From assembly GCA_951640165.1 (NCBI GenBank), contig OX621234.1:687001-751000 (forward strand): a stretch of DNA of 64,000 nt, in the 5' to 3' direction. Position numbers and translations under genes: made by a program. Under the pieces are notes generated by a model that saw nothing but the letters and a program-made list of their open reading frames with translations, had not been told where the DNA came from and searched no databases. The DNA is from Pseudoips prasinana. Lineage: Eukaryota > Arthropoda > Insecta > Lepidoptera > Nolidae. Each line of letters opens with the position of its first letter. The first letter of the stretch is position 1. Of this stretch, positions 21,120 through 31,455 are shown piece by piece.

Positions 21120-21548
21120 GTTTCGCCGGACCGTCTCAACTGCGCCGTGTTGAAACCGGTAGTAGATGAACCCACTGAGTTTGTTTCGCTGGGTCTTCTC
21201 AGTTGGGGCGCATTGGATCCGGTGGTAGCATTAAAGCGCGACCGTCCTTATTAACACAAGGTCCGTCATAATAATAATACCTTAATATAGACAGAACCAT
21301 TGACAATATGTAGTAAAAATATTAGACTTAAACTAGATAATTAAACATAATCTCTTGACTATAACTTGATACGAGCTACCTAAAGATCATTGCTATAATA
21401 AAATAAATTGTAAATGTCTTCATACAATGTGTACCTAAATATCTATGTTACTAGAAATAATAATGTATACTTACAACTATATTACTATAAACATGTTCTG
21501 ACTATTAACAAGCGCTTTTTTAAAGTCTACGTGAATAAAAACCTTTAT
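21120..21548 (+). mobile_element. LINE-Z 3' end, longest copy
   Basis: Extends furthest 5' of all LINE-Z copies: GAGTTTGTTTCGCTGGGTCT, GCGCATTGGATCCGGTGGTA, then the shared block to GTGAATAAAAACC. The 5' part reads like the 3' UTR of insect LINEs. No reverse transcriptase remains. Confidence 0.75.
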
Positions 21549-22424
21549 AATTTTTTATTTTTATGTTATTTATAATATTCCGTTGTCACCGGATTAACAC
21601 AGTATACTGAATGTCAGATTAACCGAATACCGTATACTTGAAAGTCAAACAGTGAGCAGTTTGAAGGTAACTTAAATACGAACAAGACATAATAATAATA
21701 ATAGCACGACCACCCGTAACATGGACCTTATACCTGTTTCCGATTGGGACACAAGTATGTTTTGTTATAAATATATTGCCTAAACTATATACCAATTTGT
21801 ACACGTATAAAATGATTTACTTAAAGATAATAAAATAATTATACCAGCTTTAAACAAGATGCAACTGAATCCAACTTTCTTTTATAACAAACAGTTTGAT
21901 CATTATAAAAGACCGCATCCAAAACGGTTCACAAGTACTGGAGAAATAAGGTACATACATACAAATAAAACATACACTGAATTGACAACATTTTTGATGT
22001 CGATTAAAATAATGTATAATGGTAGGAAATCGATCAAAGTTTCTGACATAACAAACGTGTTTTGAAATCGAATTAAAAAAAGAAGGTAGAAGTTAGTTAC
22101 AGGGTATCCATTTTGTAGTTGTAAAGATGGCTTTAGTGTTGATCACACTTGGAAAAGAGGTTATGGAATTAAAAAATATAAACATTTTAAAATATCGTTT
22201 AACATTTATCATCAGTGAGGTAGCAACCTCACCAAATACAAATAACATTATAATTAGAACTTCATTATTTTGATATTCGTTATTTTTTACCTGTCACTTA
22301 ATATTGGACATAATTACTTTTTAAGTTCATTACAACCTTCCCTTTGAATCGTAAAGAGTTCATCAAGAATCTCGGATTGTTCGAATACTTTTTAGGGTTC
22401 CATACGAACAATAAAAAACGTCTG
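21549..22424. other. No gene seen
   Basis: AT-rich. A 68-codon plus frame at 21859-22065 has no motif and AT-driven composition, and I do not call it. Confidence 0.4.
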
Positions 22425-22515
22425 TCATCGCCCGCACTAGGTAAATAAATCCTCTACTAACGGACAATTTACAGATACCAAGCACATACAGACTGAGGAC
22501 AACTATACAGGTTGT
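22425..22515 (-). mobile_element. SINE-C 3' fragment
   Basis: TCGCCCGCACTAGGTAAATA followed by ACATACAGACTGAGGACAAC resembles the SINE-C tail region with many changes. It lies next to the next SINE-C copy. Confidence 0.5.
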
Positions 22516-22546
22516 AACATAAATAATAGACGTCACCGGTTTATTT

Positions 22547-22705
22547 TATTTTTATAAAAGACAACGCCCGCATCCCTGTGTCGCGGGGTACTTTACAAAC
22601 ATATAATAGACGGACACAAATTACAACCAGACTCAGAACAACTATTTATGGGTCACATGAATAGTTGTCCGGCGACTGTCTAAGCCGCTGCGCCACACGT
22701 GCAGT
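22547..22705 (-). mobile_element. SINE-C copy, B box deleted
   Basis: The minus-strand head TGTGGCGCAGCGGCTTAGAC is followed almost at once by the stem-loop GACAACTATTCATGTG. As in the 1710 copy, the segment with the B box is missing. Then CTGAGTCTGGTTGTAATT and the 3' part. Confidence 0.75.
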
Positions 22706-22902
22706 CATTTGCAGTCATATGCAGGTTTGAAAAATCAATAAATGAAAATCTTACTACATGCATTAGCAGATCGTTAATGTTGTATGAGGAGTTGGTATTT
22801 CTCGTGTATTTTATTGAAGACCTAATTCTTAGCATTTCATGGATTCACCCTGCGGAAACCGAGTCCATTGCATCGTACAGGAGCAGCATTCAACAGACTC
22901 TG

Positions 22903-23792
22903 AGGCTGAGATCTATAGAGCGTACTTAGACTTTGCTCAGACTTTACTTCCGACTTCAGTCAAAGTCGGTATTTATAAAGCAATCTTCAAATCCCTCTGA
23001 GTGCATGCTTAGCAAATGCTAAAGTCCACAAAATCGACGACTTAGTAAAAACTTACACTATAAGCCAAATAAAAATAAAGTAGTCAAAAATATACTTCAC
23101 CGTGATAACTTACATAACTTTTGCCACATTGTAAAGAATTTCCAGAGAAATTGGAAATCACGGATTTTGTATTCAAAGGAATACTACAGATATATTGATA
23201 AATATTTGTAAAATACAGAAAGAAAAAATAATTAGACATTATCATTGTGTTTTTTATTTATTTATATGTTTAAACCTAACTGTCGGGGAATTTTAGATAC
23301 GACTTGAAGAGAAATCGAAACTGTCATCTGGCAACAGTGATTTCTCATAAGGCCGAGGAAGCCAGGGCCGAAAACAATTAAAAAAAAAGATGTTGACATT
23401 GCCGTTCACAGCTGATACAACAATGTTCCGTTTCGCATATTAAAAATTAATGTCGATTGTTGATCATTAATAAATCTATTTTGATGTCTCACTCGTAATT
23501 TTCTAAATAGTTCAATAATAATAATAATACAGAGAGGAACGATGCGCACCATGTTTCATTTGTAATTATGACTGTTTTTAAATGTTTTCCAAAGAGTAAT
23601 TAAGAAGTTAATGCATGTAACGAAATTACAATTGGGGTTTTGACTTTGTCTGTCTTAGCTTATGCTAAGCATAATCTTAACGTCAAAAGTCTATAAATAC
23701 CAAATCAAAGTATAAGCTTAGCATACACTTAGGAAAGTTTTACGTAAGCAAAGTTTGAGTAAAGTCTAAGTACGCTCTATAAATCTCAGCCT
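22903..23792. mobile_element. Inverted-repeat DNA transposon remnant (890 bp)
   Basis: AGGCTGAGATCTATAGAGCG at the left and the complement of TATAGATTTCAGCC-like sequence at the right end (CGCTCTATAAATCTCAGCCT) start arms of about 100 bp that share CGTACTTAGACTTT. The interior has no transposase frame. A target duplication could not be settled. Confidence 0.65.
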
Positions 23793-24092
23793 AAGACTTG
23801 CGACTCAGATGGCCCCTGTGATGCATCAAGGCTCACCTCCTCTGTTTCTCAATGTTCCCCTTTCTCTTCCTAACCAAATTTGGTATGATCCTAACAATGT
23901 CACTTTGGATACACGTTCTAATATAGAACTTACGGAAGTTCTTGATAATCCTAAGTCTTTTAATAGGTTATAGGGGGACTTTGCTGGTATACCTCGCCCT
24001 CGCACCCACATCCACGGCATATAAATTGTCCACAAAGCCGTTTATGATTAATTCATTTGATATGTCGTTATACTTGTTAAGGTATTTATATT
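23793..24092. other. Short open frames of unknown nature
   Basis: The plus frame from 23811 gives MAPVMHQGSPPLFLNVPLSL, then NQIWYDPNNVTLDTRSNIEL before a stop near 23970. I do not recognise it. It may be the coding edge of an unidentified transposon. Confidence 0.25.
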
Positions 24093-24378
24093 TATCATCA
24101 TCATCATCATATCAGCCGTAAGACGTCCACTGCTGGACAAAGGTCTCCCCCAAAGATCTCCACAATTGCCGGTCTTGCGCTATCCGCATCCAGTGATTTC
24201 CAACGACCCGCACAAGATCATCGGTCCATCTTGTAGGGGGCCTGCCCACGCTGCGTCTTCCGGTTCGGGGTCGCCACTCGTGAACCTTTCTGCCCCAGCG
24301 GCCGTTGGCTCTCCGAGCTATGTGCCCTGCCCACTGCCACTTAAGTTTGGCAATTCTTACGGCTATGTCGGTTACTTT
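24093..24378 (-). mobile_element. RTE-type LINE 3' end
   Basis: On the minus strand it encodes the C-terminus with KLKWQWAGH-like and GRP...RWTDDLV elements, then RIAQDRQLWRSLGE, and ends in (ATG)n at 24093-24110. It is the longest of the tail copies, about 285 bp. Confidence 0.8.
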
Positions 24379-24684
24379 TTATATTTATATTCTTATTTAA
24401 TTTCGATAATTATATGCTTGCGTATTTTGCATGTTGATGTGCTAACTGAACAGGGGGTTCAGTTTCATAGACAAATCAAGTTCATAAACCTACGTCCACT
24501 ACTTTTACACGACTACGGTTACAGCTTGGCCACAGTAAAAGTATCTTGTGTGGGTGTTGATGCCAAAGCACCAGACCAGAGCTTTACTGCTACGCTACAT
24601 ATAGCGTCATGATCATAATTTACTATTTGTCTGGCCAAATTAATGTTATAGACAGTGATCATTCATTCAATTCAATCATTTTAT

Positions 24685-24917
24685 TGACGAGCCTGTTGGC
24701 GTGGTTGACAAATGCTTGCTTTTCACGCGGGAGGTCGTGGGTTCGATTCCCACCCAAGACAGATATTTGTGTGCATGAACATGTCTGTTTGTCCTGAGTC
24801 TGGGTGTAATTATCTAATATTTAGTAAATCAGTTATCTCATTTCCATAGAACAACCTCTGCTTACTTTGGGATCAGATGGCCGTGTGCAAATAATGTTCC
24901 AGGATGTTATTATTATT
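24685..24917 (+). mobile_element. SINE-B copy
   Basis: Head GAGCCTGTTGGCGTGGTTGA (A box) and B box GGGTTCGATTCCC, body with GTCCTGAGTCTGGGTGTAAT, and end CCAGGATGTTATTATTATTC. A perfect-type hairpin begins 13 bp after its tail. Confidence 0.85.
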
Positions 24918-24929
24918 CAACAATATGAG

Positions 24930-24974
24930 AATGTATAAACTTTGCCACAATCAGTGTGGCAAAGTTAATACATT
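24930..24974. repeat. Hairpin, 20-bp arms, next to a SINE-B tail
   Basis: AATGTATAAACTTTGCCACA and TGTGGCAAAGTTAATACATT pair with one mismatch around the loop ATCAG. Located 13 bp after the SINE-B tail. Confidence 0.85.
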
Positions 24975-25471
24975 TTTTAGATTTAAGGTTGGCCACACTG
25001 TACCTGTAGTTACATGTCTTTCATTCTTATGTCGAAAAATCTATTACGTGTAAACTAATAAAATACAAAGTGTTCAGTATAAAACGTTATCTTTTATTTA
25101 ATAATCACATCAGATCCAGTTTTGGCCCATATTTATTTCTGCTGTATATAATAAATGATATATGATATCAAAAACAATTTTCAATCAGGATTACCATGTA
25201 TTTGTGTTAGCGTTTTAATTAAAATTTTTCTGCATCGGAATTAGCGCATGCAATTATCCACTCAATTTAATATTCGGGTGAATTGGATATTCGGATAACG
25301 TTATCCGGCTAAAACTGAATGATTTGGAAAGGAGTGAATGCTCATAAAAACGTCATATTTGACTACGATGATGAATTCTTGAACCTCCTCTATCATATGT
25401 ACTCTTCAAAGAGTTTCTTAATCCTCATCTTGCTTTGAAAATGTAGTGGATGTTGATAGTTTGCTTGATAA
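24975..25471. other. No feature seen
   Basis: AT-rich sequence, no gene or repeat supported. Confidence 0.4.
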
Positions 25472-25745
25472 GGATCACCGTAGCCTAGTTGTCAGTGCTC
25501 CTGCCTACGAAGCTGGTGGTCCTGGGTTCGAATCCCGGTAAGTGCAAATATTTGTGTGATGAGCACGAATATTTGTTTCTGAGTCATGGATGTTTTCTAT
25601 GTATATACGTATTTATCTATCTATATAAGTATGTACCTATATCGTCGCCTGGTACCCTTAGTACAGGCTTTGCTTAGTTTGGGGCTAGGATGGTCTGTGT
25701 GACATTGTACCCAGATATATACTATAAAAAAAAAAAAAAAAAAAA
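25472..25745 (+). mobile_element. SINE-A copy with poly(A) tail
   Basis: Head GGATCACCGTAGCCTAGTTG, B box GGTTCGAATCCC, body, and a pure A run of about 19 at 25726-25745. A-only tails are not seen on the other SINE-A copies, which end in ATT repeats. Confidence 0.85.
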
Positions 25746-25765
25746 TCAATATCAATCTCTTTGAT

Positions 25766-25816
25766 TCATCATCATCATCATATACATAGCTGAAAGACGT
25801 CCACAGCTGTACAAAG
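25766..25816 (-). mobile_element. RTE 3' tail fragment
   Basis: TCATCATCATCATC followed by GAAAGACGTCCACAGCTGTA matches the RTE 3' end. A SINE-A separates it from the decayed RTE body at 26100-28225, so both may be one element. Confidence 0.65.
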
Positions 25817-25830
25817 ATATATTAATATAA

Positions 25831-26074
25831 TATCTAGGGACATTGTCACACAGATCATCCTAGCCCCAAACTAAGCAAAGCTTGTACTATGGGTACCAGG
25901 TGACGATATACATACTTATATAGATAGATAAGTACTTAAATACATAGAAAACGTCCATGACTCAGAAAAAAATATTCGTGCTCATCACACAAATATTTGT
26001 ACTTACCGGGATTCGAACCCAGGACCACCAGCTTCGTAGGCAGGAGCACTACCAACTAGGCTACGGTGACCGTC
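25831..26074 (-). mobile_element. SINE-A copy
   Basis: On the minus strand: GGTCACCGTAGCCTAGTTGG, B box GGTTCGAATCCC, and 3' end TGACAATGTCCCTAGATATT. Full length and close in sequence to the copies at 37685 and 62287. Confidence 0.9.
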
Positions 26075-26099
26075 AGGTAGATGCACTGCAGCGGTGAAC

Positions 26100-28225
26100 G
26101 GTGTCAGGTATATGACGTCTCCCATCTCACGCCTCGCTGCAATTGGATAGGTTCCGAGTTCTGGTCCTGAAGACGGACTTAAATGGTGGGGTCCTCGTAC
26201 AATAATTATAACACCTCGATATACCGAGACACAATTCGGCACCTTGGAAGAGACCTCAGCGCGGCCCATGTTTCACAAAAACTCAACAAAGACTTTCTCA
26301 TACTCCTCGATCTTCTGTATAATTTGCCGCAGCGTATGTATTTGCAGACCACATACTTACGCCGCGGCAAGTTCCTGTAGCCTTTTCGGAAACCGGCTTG
26401 TTCAGGAGGCTGGAAGTCAAATCTGTATGCAAGACGCGATCCGTAGTGATTCTCGAAAACAACTCGTAAACATGGCCAGCAGTGAGATGGGTATATAATT
26501 CTTCATTAGGGTCTTATTACCCTTTTTGAAAAGGCCTTTGACCTTCGAGTATGACGGAGTTAAATAACTTCTGAAGGGTTCGTAAGACCGGTGTAACTCC
26601 CGCCTTCCGAAGCTCAGCTGTAACTCCATCATCACCAGACGTCTTGTTGTTTTTCAGTTGTTTGAGAGCCATTCTCTCCTAACGTTGTGACGTCCAGGAT
26701 ATCTTGAGTGTAATGTCGGGTTAGTCGTGCTCTTGGATCTGAGGCATGACTACAGACAGGAAATTGCGTTGTCGGACAGCTGTCCGTAGAACTTCTAGAT
26801 CTCTCCCAGCAACTCACGTTTAGACGTGACTTGACTTCAGATTCCTCAGTTGGCTCTTCCCAACATATAACTCTCTAGCGATGGCCTCTTTAATACTTAT
26901 CATATTAAATTGGCGTGTGTCGGGAGTTAGACACTTTGTGAGCAGTCTGTTGAGCGGCCTGTATCTGGCAGCGTCATATGACATTGGAATCATTTTACCG
27001 TATTTCTTCCATAAACTGTAGGGTAGAGTCGGAGATCTTAGTGGTTCCACTTGTACGGCGGGTTTAAAGAACTTTGACCCAGCCGTATGGATAGCTTCCA
27101 CGAACTGTCATAGTATGCATCCACTTCCTCGAAGTCTGCTAGGCATTCGAATTGGTTCTGAAGTTCGAGTTAAAATGGCTCGTGGTTTTGGACGTTAAAC
27201 GGTATAGGACGAAGCGTAAACTTCGTCAGTCGGGGCCTCTCGAGTTTGAGACTTAGCTTCAATGAGCCTCTGACTAGTCTGTGATTGCTCCCGGTTTTAA
27301 CCTCAGTGATCACAGAGACATCATTGAATACTCGTTTTCACGGCGATAAGATGAAGTCTATCTCGATACTAGTTTTCCCATCGGGGTTCAACCAGTCCAT
27401 TTGCCATGTTCCGGAAGAAGGAATTTTTATAAAGAGTCGCTCCTTCTCAATGAAGTCGACCAACACCTGCTTACAGCTTTGGAGGTTCCAATCTCCGGTT
27501 CCAGATTGCCCCACTTTCAGCTCATCACCGATTCGTTTGCCCAGCTTTGCGTTGTAGTCCACCATAACCACAGTGAAATAAGACTTCGGGGTATGTATGG
27601 CTCTGGAAATGTCCTCATGATGACCTCGCCCGCATAATTGGAGTATGTCAAAGTGGCCGCGTATTCCTGTATAGCCTTCAAGGAATACCGCTTGGTAATT
27701 CTGAGCATAAGGTACGCAAGCCTCGGCACACTCGATTTTCACGAGGGACTTGTGGACTGTGAACCCAACACCACCTTGGGATAGTTGATCTCCCTCCCGG
27801 TAATAATACAGGTTTCTGAATTTCAATATTATCGAGTTCTCCCCCTCTTCGACCTCAGACAATCCTACGATATCCCAATGTAACCTGCTCAGTTCTTAAT
27901 CCAATTACGGGATCCAGATACTTCTCGTCAGACCGCAGTGTACATGTGTTATAAGTTACCAGGGCCAGAAGTCGGTGTAGATGACTCGGCATCTGGCGAG
28001 GATCTTTAGCACCACCTGCCCCACCGTTACCGAAGCTGGGAATAGCAGGGCAGCCGGGAACTGGGGCCGCTGTTTTATTATGACCGTCATTTGAGGGGAT
28101 ATGCTACAACCGCCATCCTTGGCAGACGAGTTGGCGATTGCAGTATAATGTTCATAGTGCTCAAAGAACGCTGCCGCCTCATTTCCGATGATAGTCCCTC
28201 GGGCCGGCTTCTACGCCCCCCAGGG
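26100..28225 (-). pseudogene. Decayed RTE-type LINE (endonuclease and part of reverse transcriptase)
   Basis: The best-preserved part (27338-27862, 174 codons) is an AP-like endonuclease: SEVEEGENSIIL, REGDQLSQGGVGF, ISRAIHTPKSYFTVVMVDYN with AKLG, then DGKTSIEIDFI. Just downstream, SNHRLVRG stands where the family has an SDHR catalytic box, so the Asp is lost. Further on, KGLFKKGNKTLMKNY and PISLLAMF (about 26500-26600) represent the start of the reverse transcriptase, in other frames. The palm YADD box is not found. Upstream, TTGGCGATTGC-type 5' UTR sequence reaches about 28225 and is shared with 39063-39232. Many stops and shifts show an inactive copy. Confidence 0.85.
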
Positions 28226-29553
28226 AATAGATGGAGTGGCGATATTCTATTCTTGTCTCTTTGCTTAATAGTTCTTTCAAGATGTTCTTTGCTGTTTTAA
28301 CTTTATAAGTGCAACGTCACCATTAACCACCGCGGTTTCCGTAATAATAGGAATCGTCAACAACTAATTCTAGCACTATATATCAAGAAATACTGCACAG
28401 TCACATGACCTTTCTTCATAGAATATCGTTTGTTAGTTCGTTTATACGCGTTAAATAATGCAGGTTTATAAAGATTTTATTAGCTGTTGGCTTGTTGTGC
28501 GGTGTATTAATAAGGTGTATCATAGTAGCCGAATAATAATGCAATTGATATCCGAATATTTTACATCACGGATATCCGGATAGTATATGCCCTAATCGGA
28601 ATTGAAAAATATTGTTGGAATGGGTGATTCGTTTCGTTTTGACTAATGCACATCAAGACACGGCTAGAGACCATCTCTTACTGATGCTCGCATTAAAGGT
28701 AATTAAAAAAAGTGATAATTCGCTCCATGCTGTACATATAACCGGTAAGAAAAAGAAACCGTGGAGAGACTTTTCACTTATTTTGTAAATTACCTTAATT
28801 ATTTTTCATTACACGAATTTTCAAATAAGCTTAAATTTTTAAATGGCGCCAGACTTTTTGTCAATTAAAATTTTATTAACAGCGTTTTCTCTGTAATGAA
28901 CATGGCCTGTCGAGTGTTGCAATAATCGCTAAATGAAATTATGGAAGAGAAGTGGGATGCGCACTTCTCGTATTGCCTCTATTTATTCAATGGTAATGAA
29001 TGCTTTGGAACTATTACAACATTAAATTGCGATGTTGCACACAAAATATGGTATATTTTCCTAAACAAAATTAATTAACACGGCTCTCAATGTTTCAGAA
29101 CGAATAAGACAGCATTCAGTAAGTTACTATTTAAAAACGCCACCTATAACGGGAAAATATAGCAAATTTTAATGACTTTTTATGAAATTAAGAGAAAACA
29201 TCGTATTTTTTTGGAAACTTCCATGTATGATATTGTTTTATTTATAAATTGGGGACTTGACTTTTACGATTGGTACTTTATTATCGTACTTTATTTCATA
29301 ACGTAGTTTATCTTTTATACATAAAATGATATCATAGTGAATTTGCAGGTCCGCCATCTTCTTTTTGTGGATGTAGTAGATATAATCTGGTCTATTAACA
29401 GCTAGACTGTTGGAGTATCTTACAGAATACACTGCAGGTTATAACTTTATTTTAATTTATTGTCATCCCAGGAGTGAATAAGGTCACCAGTGCTCATCAA
29501 GCAGGAACGAGTGTTGCGATGTAAGTAATAAACACTACGGCAATCACTCGCCA
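28226..29553. other. Repeat-poor stretch
   Basis: AT-rich. No match to the families found elsewhere in the window and no coding signal. Confidence 0.45.
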
Positions 29554-29614
29554 TACATTTATGACGATAAAACAATTATTGTGCTGCCATAGTTGTTTTA
29601 CTGTAATAAATGTA
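29554..29614. ncRNA. Pre-miRNA-like imperfect hairpin (candidate only)
   Basis: The arms TACATTTATGACGATAAAAC... (29554-29581) and ...TTTTACTGTAATAAATGTA (29588-29614) form a stem of about 27 bp with roughly two mismatches and two G-U pairs around a 6-nt loop, 61 nt in total. Unlike the perfect hairpins it has the bulged look of a microRNA precursor. There is no evidence of transcription. Confidence 0.3.
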
Positions 29615-30821
29615 TAAAATAACAAGCGTCCAACCTACACAGAATCTTTATTTACTCTCCAATCCATTGGCTATTATTACACGGTTGTTTTATTTTGAGT
29701 ACCGGCCATGATGAAGGAAAATATCAACATGAAATAAAAATGTTGCCATTCGATATTCATCAGCGTGGAAACCAATCGGACTGCAATAAAAATCAAACAA
29801 TTTCCTCTACCGGAGCTGAAATTAGAGATGACCAATCCTAACGCCCGAAATTAATAAACGATCCGCAATCTGTCAGTCAGTCCTATCTCTAGATTAGCTC
29901 TATCGCTATCTTGATCTTCACCTGCGGGCCAATAACAAAACATATCAATCCATCCATTTTTTGCCCAGAGATTGGGGTGCGATCCTATCCCTCTGCAGCG
30001 TTCCGTTTATGCAGAACTCGGTAACTCAGGACACAATTATACCATTTAATTTAAGAAGAAAATTTATTTTTAAATATATTAACGATATGTCATCAATACT
30101 GACTTATTTATAGCTAGGTTAAAATGTTTTACTAGACGACTAGGTTATATAATAATAAAATTAAACTTAATTGGTCAAACATTATGTTTTGGTGGAACAG
30201 AACGTATCAAAATTTGACAAGCAAAACGAATAGGATCAATAACAAAAAAGCAGTAAGTTGGTTGTTTGTTTTTGGTGCAAAGCATTTATAACTAATATAC
30301 AAATAATTACTTATTAATAAATATAATACCTATAATGGATTGTGATATGATAAGCAATAATTTTATTATTGATTTCTGTGTTTGTTTTACAAATAATTTA
30401 AACAGTGACGTGAAGTGGTTGCCGCCTATTTTGTAAACGAAAAAATATTCTTATTATTAATTATTTATATGCAAAGCGATTTTGGAATATAATGAACTAT
30501 TTCACCAATTTTATCTGTAGAACCAATCGTCAATCCACCGAATTTCTAGGATTGCAACTTTAGATTGTTTTGGCTATCGAAGCTTATGTCAAAATTAATG
30601 GAACCATATTGGCACGTGCAACCTGTCATTTTAGTACAGAGGCCTATCTTTTTCTTTGATCCGTCCTTCCAAAGATCGCTCGTTCGGGAAGATTGCTTTT
30701 TCAATCTGTGGATGTTTTATTGGCACGGTTTAATAGACAAATGGATCGAAATTGCTATCGTAGATAGCATAAAATGGATTAGGATCGTTTATTAACTTCG
30801 GGCGTAAATCGCATATCAAAC
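29615..30821. other. Repeat-poor stretch
   Basis: AT-rich. A 76-codon plus frame at 30565-30795 is hydrophobic but without a recognised motif, and I do not call it. Confidence 0.4.
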
Positions 30822-31050
30822 TGAACGGAACAACCGGAAAGGGAAGACCTCGTCGAACATTCTCTGACCAAATCGGCGACGTTCTCAAGAAAGGGCAGGT
30901 CAGAAGTACCCTAAACCGGCGAGCATGTATGTAGAATATAATGACAGTAATCGAGGCAAAAGACGTGTGCAAAGATAGTGACACATGGAAATCCGTTGTC
31001 TCTGCCTACCCCTCTAGGAAACAGGCTTGAGTCTATATGTATGTATATCA
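30822..31050 (+). mobile_element. LINE-V 3' end
   Basis: Contains GGAAGACCTCGTCGAACATT, AACCGGCGAGCATGTATG and GTTGTCTCTGCCTACCCCTC, ending at ATATGTATGTATAT. Nearly collinear with 59244-59528 and 1-258. Confidence 0.8.
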
Positions 31051-31330
31051 AACTGTTAAGACCTTCGTGACTTCGTAGGTGTCAGGTTTTATCTGACAAC
31101 GGCAACACTGTTTCAAAGTTAAGTAGCTGTTAACGGGCCTAATATTTTCTTTTTAACTTGGACACTTTGGTTACTCATGAGATATCAATTGCAAAGATCA
31201 CATCATCATGAACGTAGACGAACAAAATACTTGTATTGGCGTTATCACATGTGAAGTTTTATTGGTTTATTAGGTTTTCAATTACACAGTCACGGTCTCT
31301 TCTCTCGTGTGGTTATTTTAACACACAAAA

Positions 31331-31379
31331 ATATATGTTATAATATTACATATAATGTAATAATACAATATAACATATA
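31331..31379. repeat. AT-rich quasi-palindrome
   Basis: ATATATGTTATAATATTACA faces TAATGTAATAATACAATATA-type sequence. Pairing is interrupted by small indels and the composition is almost pure A+T, so it is weak evidence of a real structure. Confidence 0.35.
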
Positions 31380-31455
31380 ATATTTAAACAATACATTATT
31401 ATTTCTAGGTACATATAGATATTTGAATACCGGCTTGTATGATAATATTAAGAAA

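Noticed and set aside
21859..22065. 68-codon plus-strand frame
   Set aside because: No motif, AT-driven codons, no splice or promoter context.
24166..24612. 148-codon plus-strand frame
   Set aside because: Its first part is antisense to an RTE LINE tail and the rest has no motif.
31331..31379. AT-rich palindrome as a further member of the hairpin class
   Set aside because: Pairing needs several indels and the sequence is almost only A and T, so it is not comparable to the perfect hairpins.
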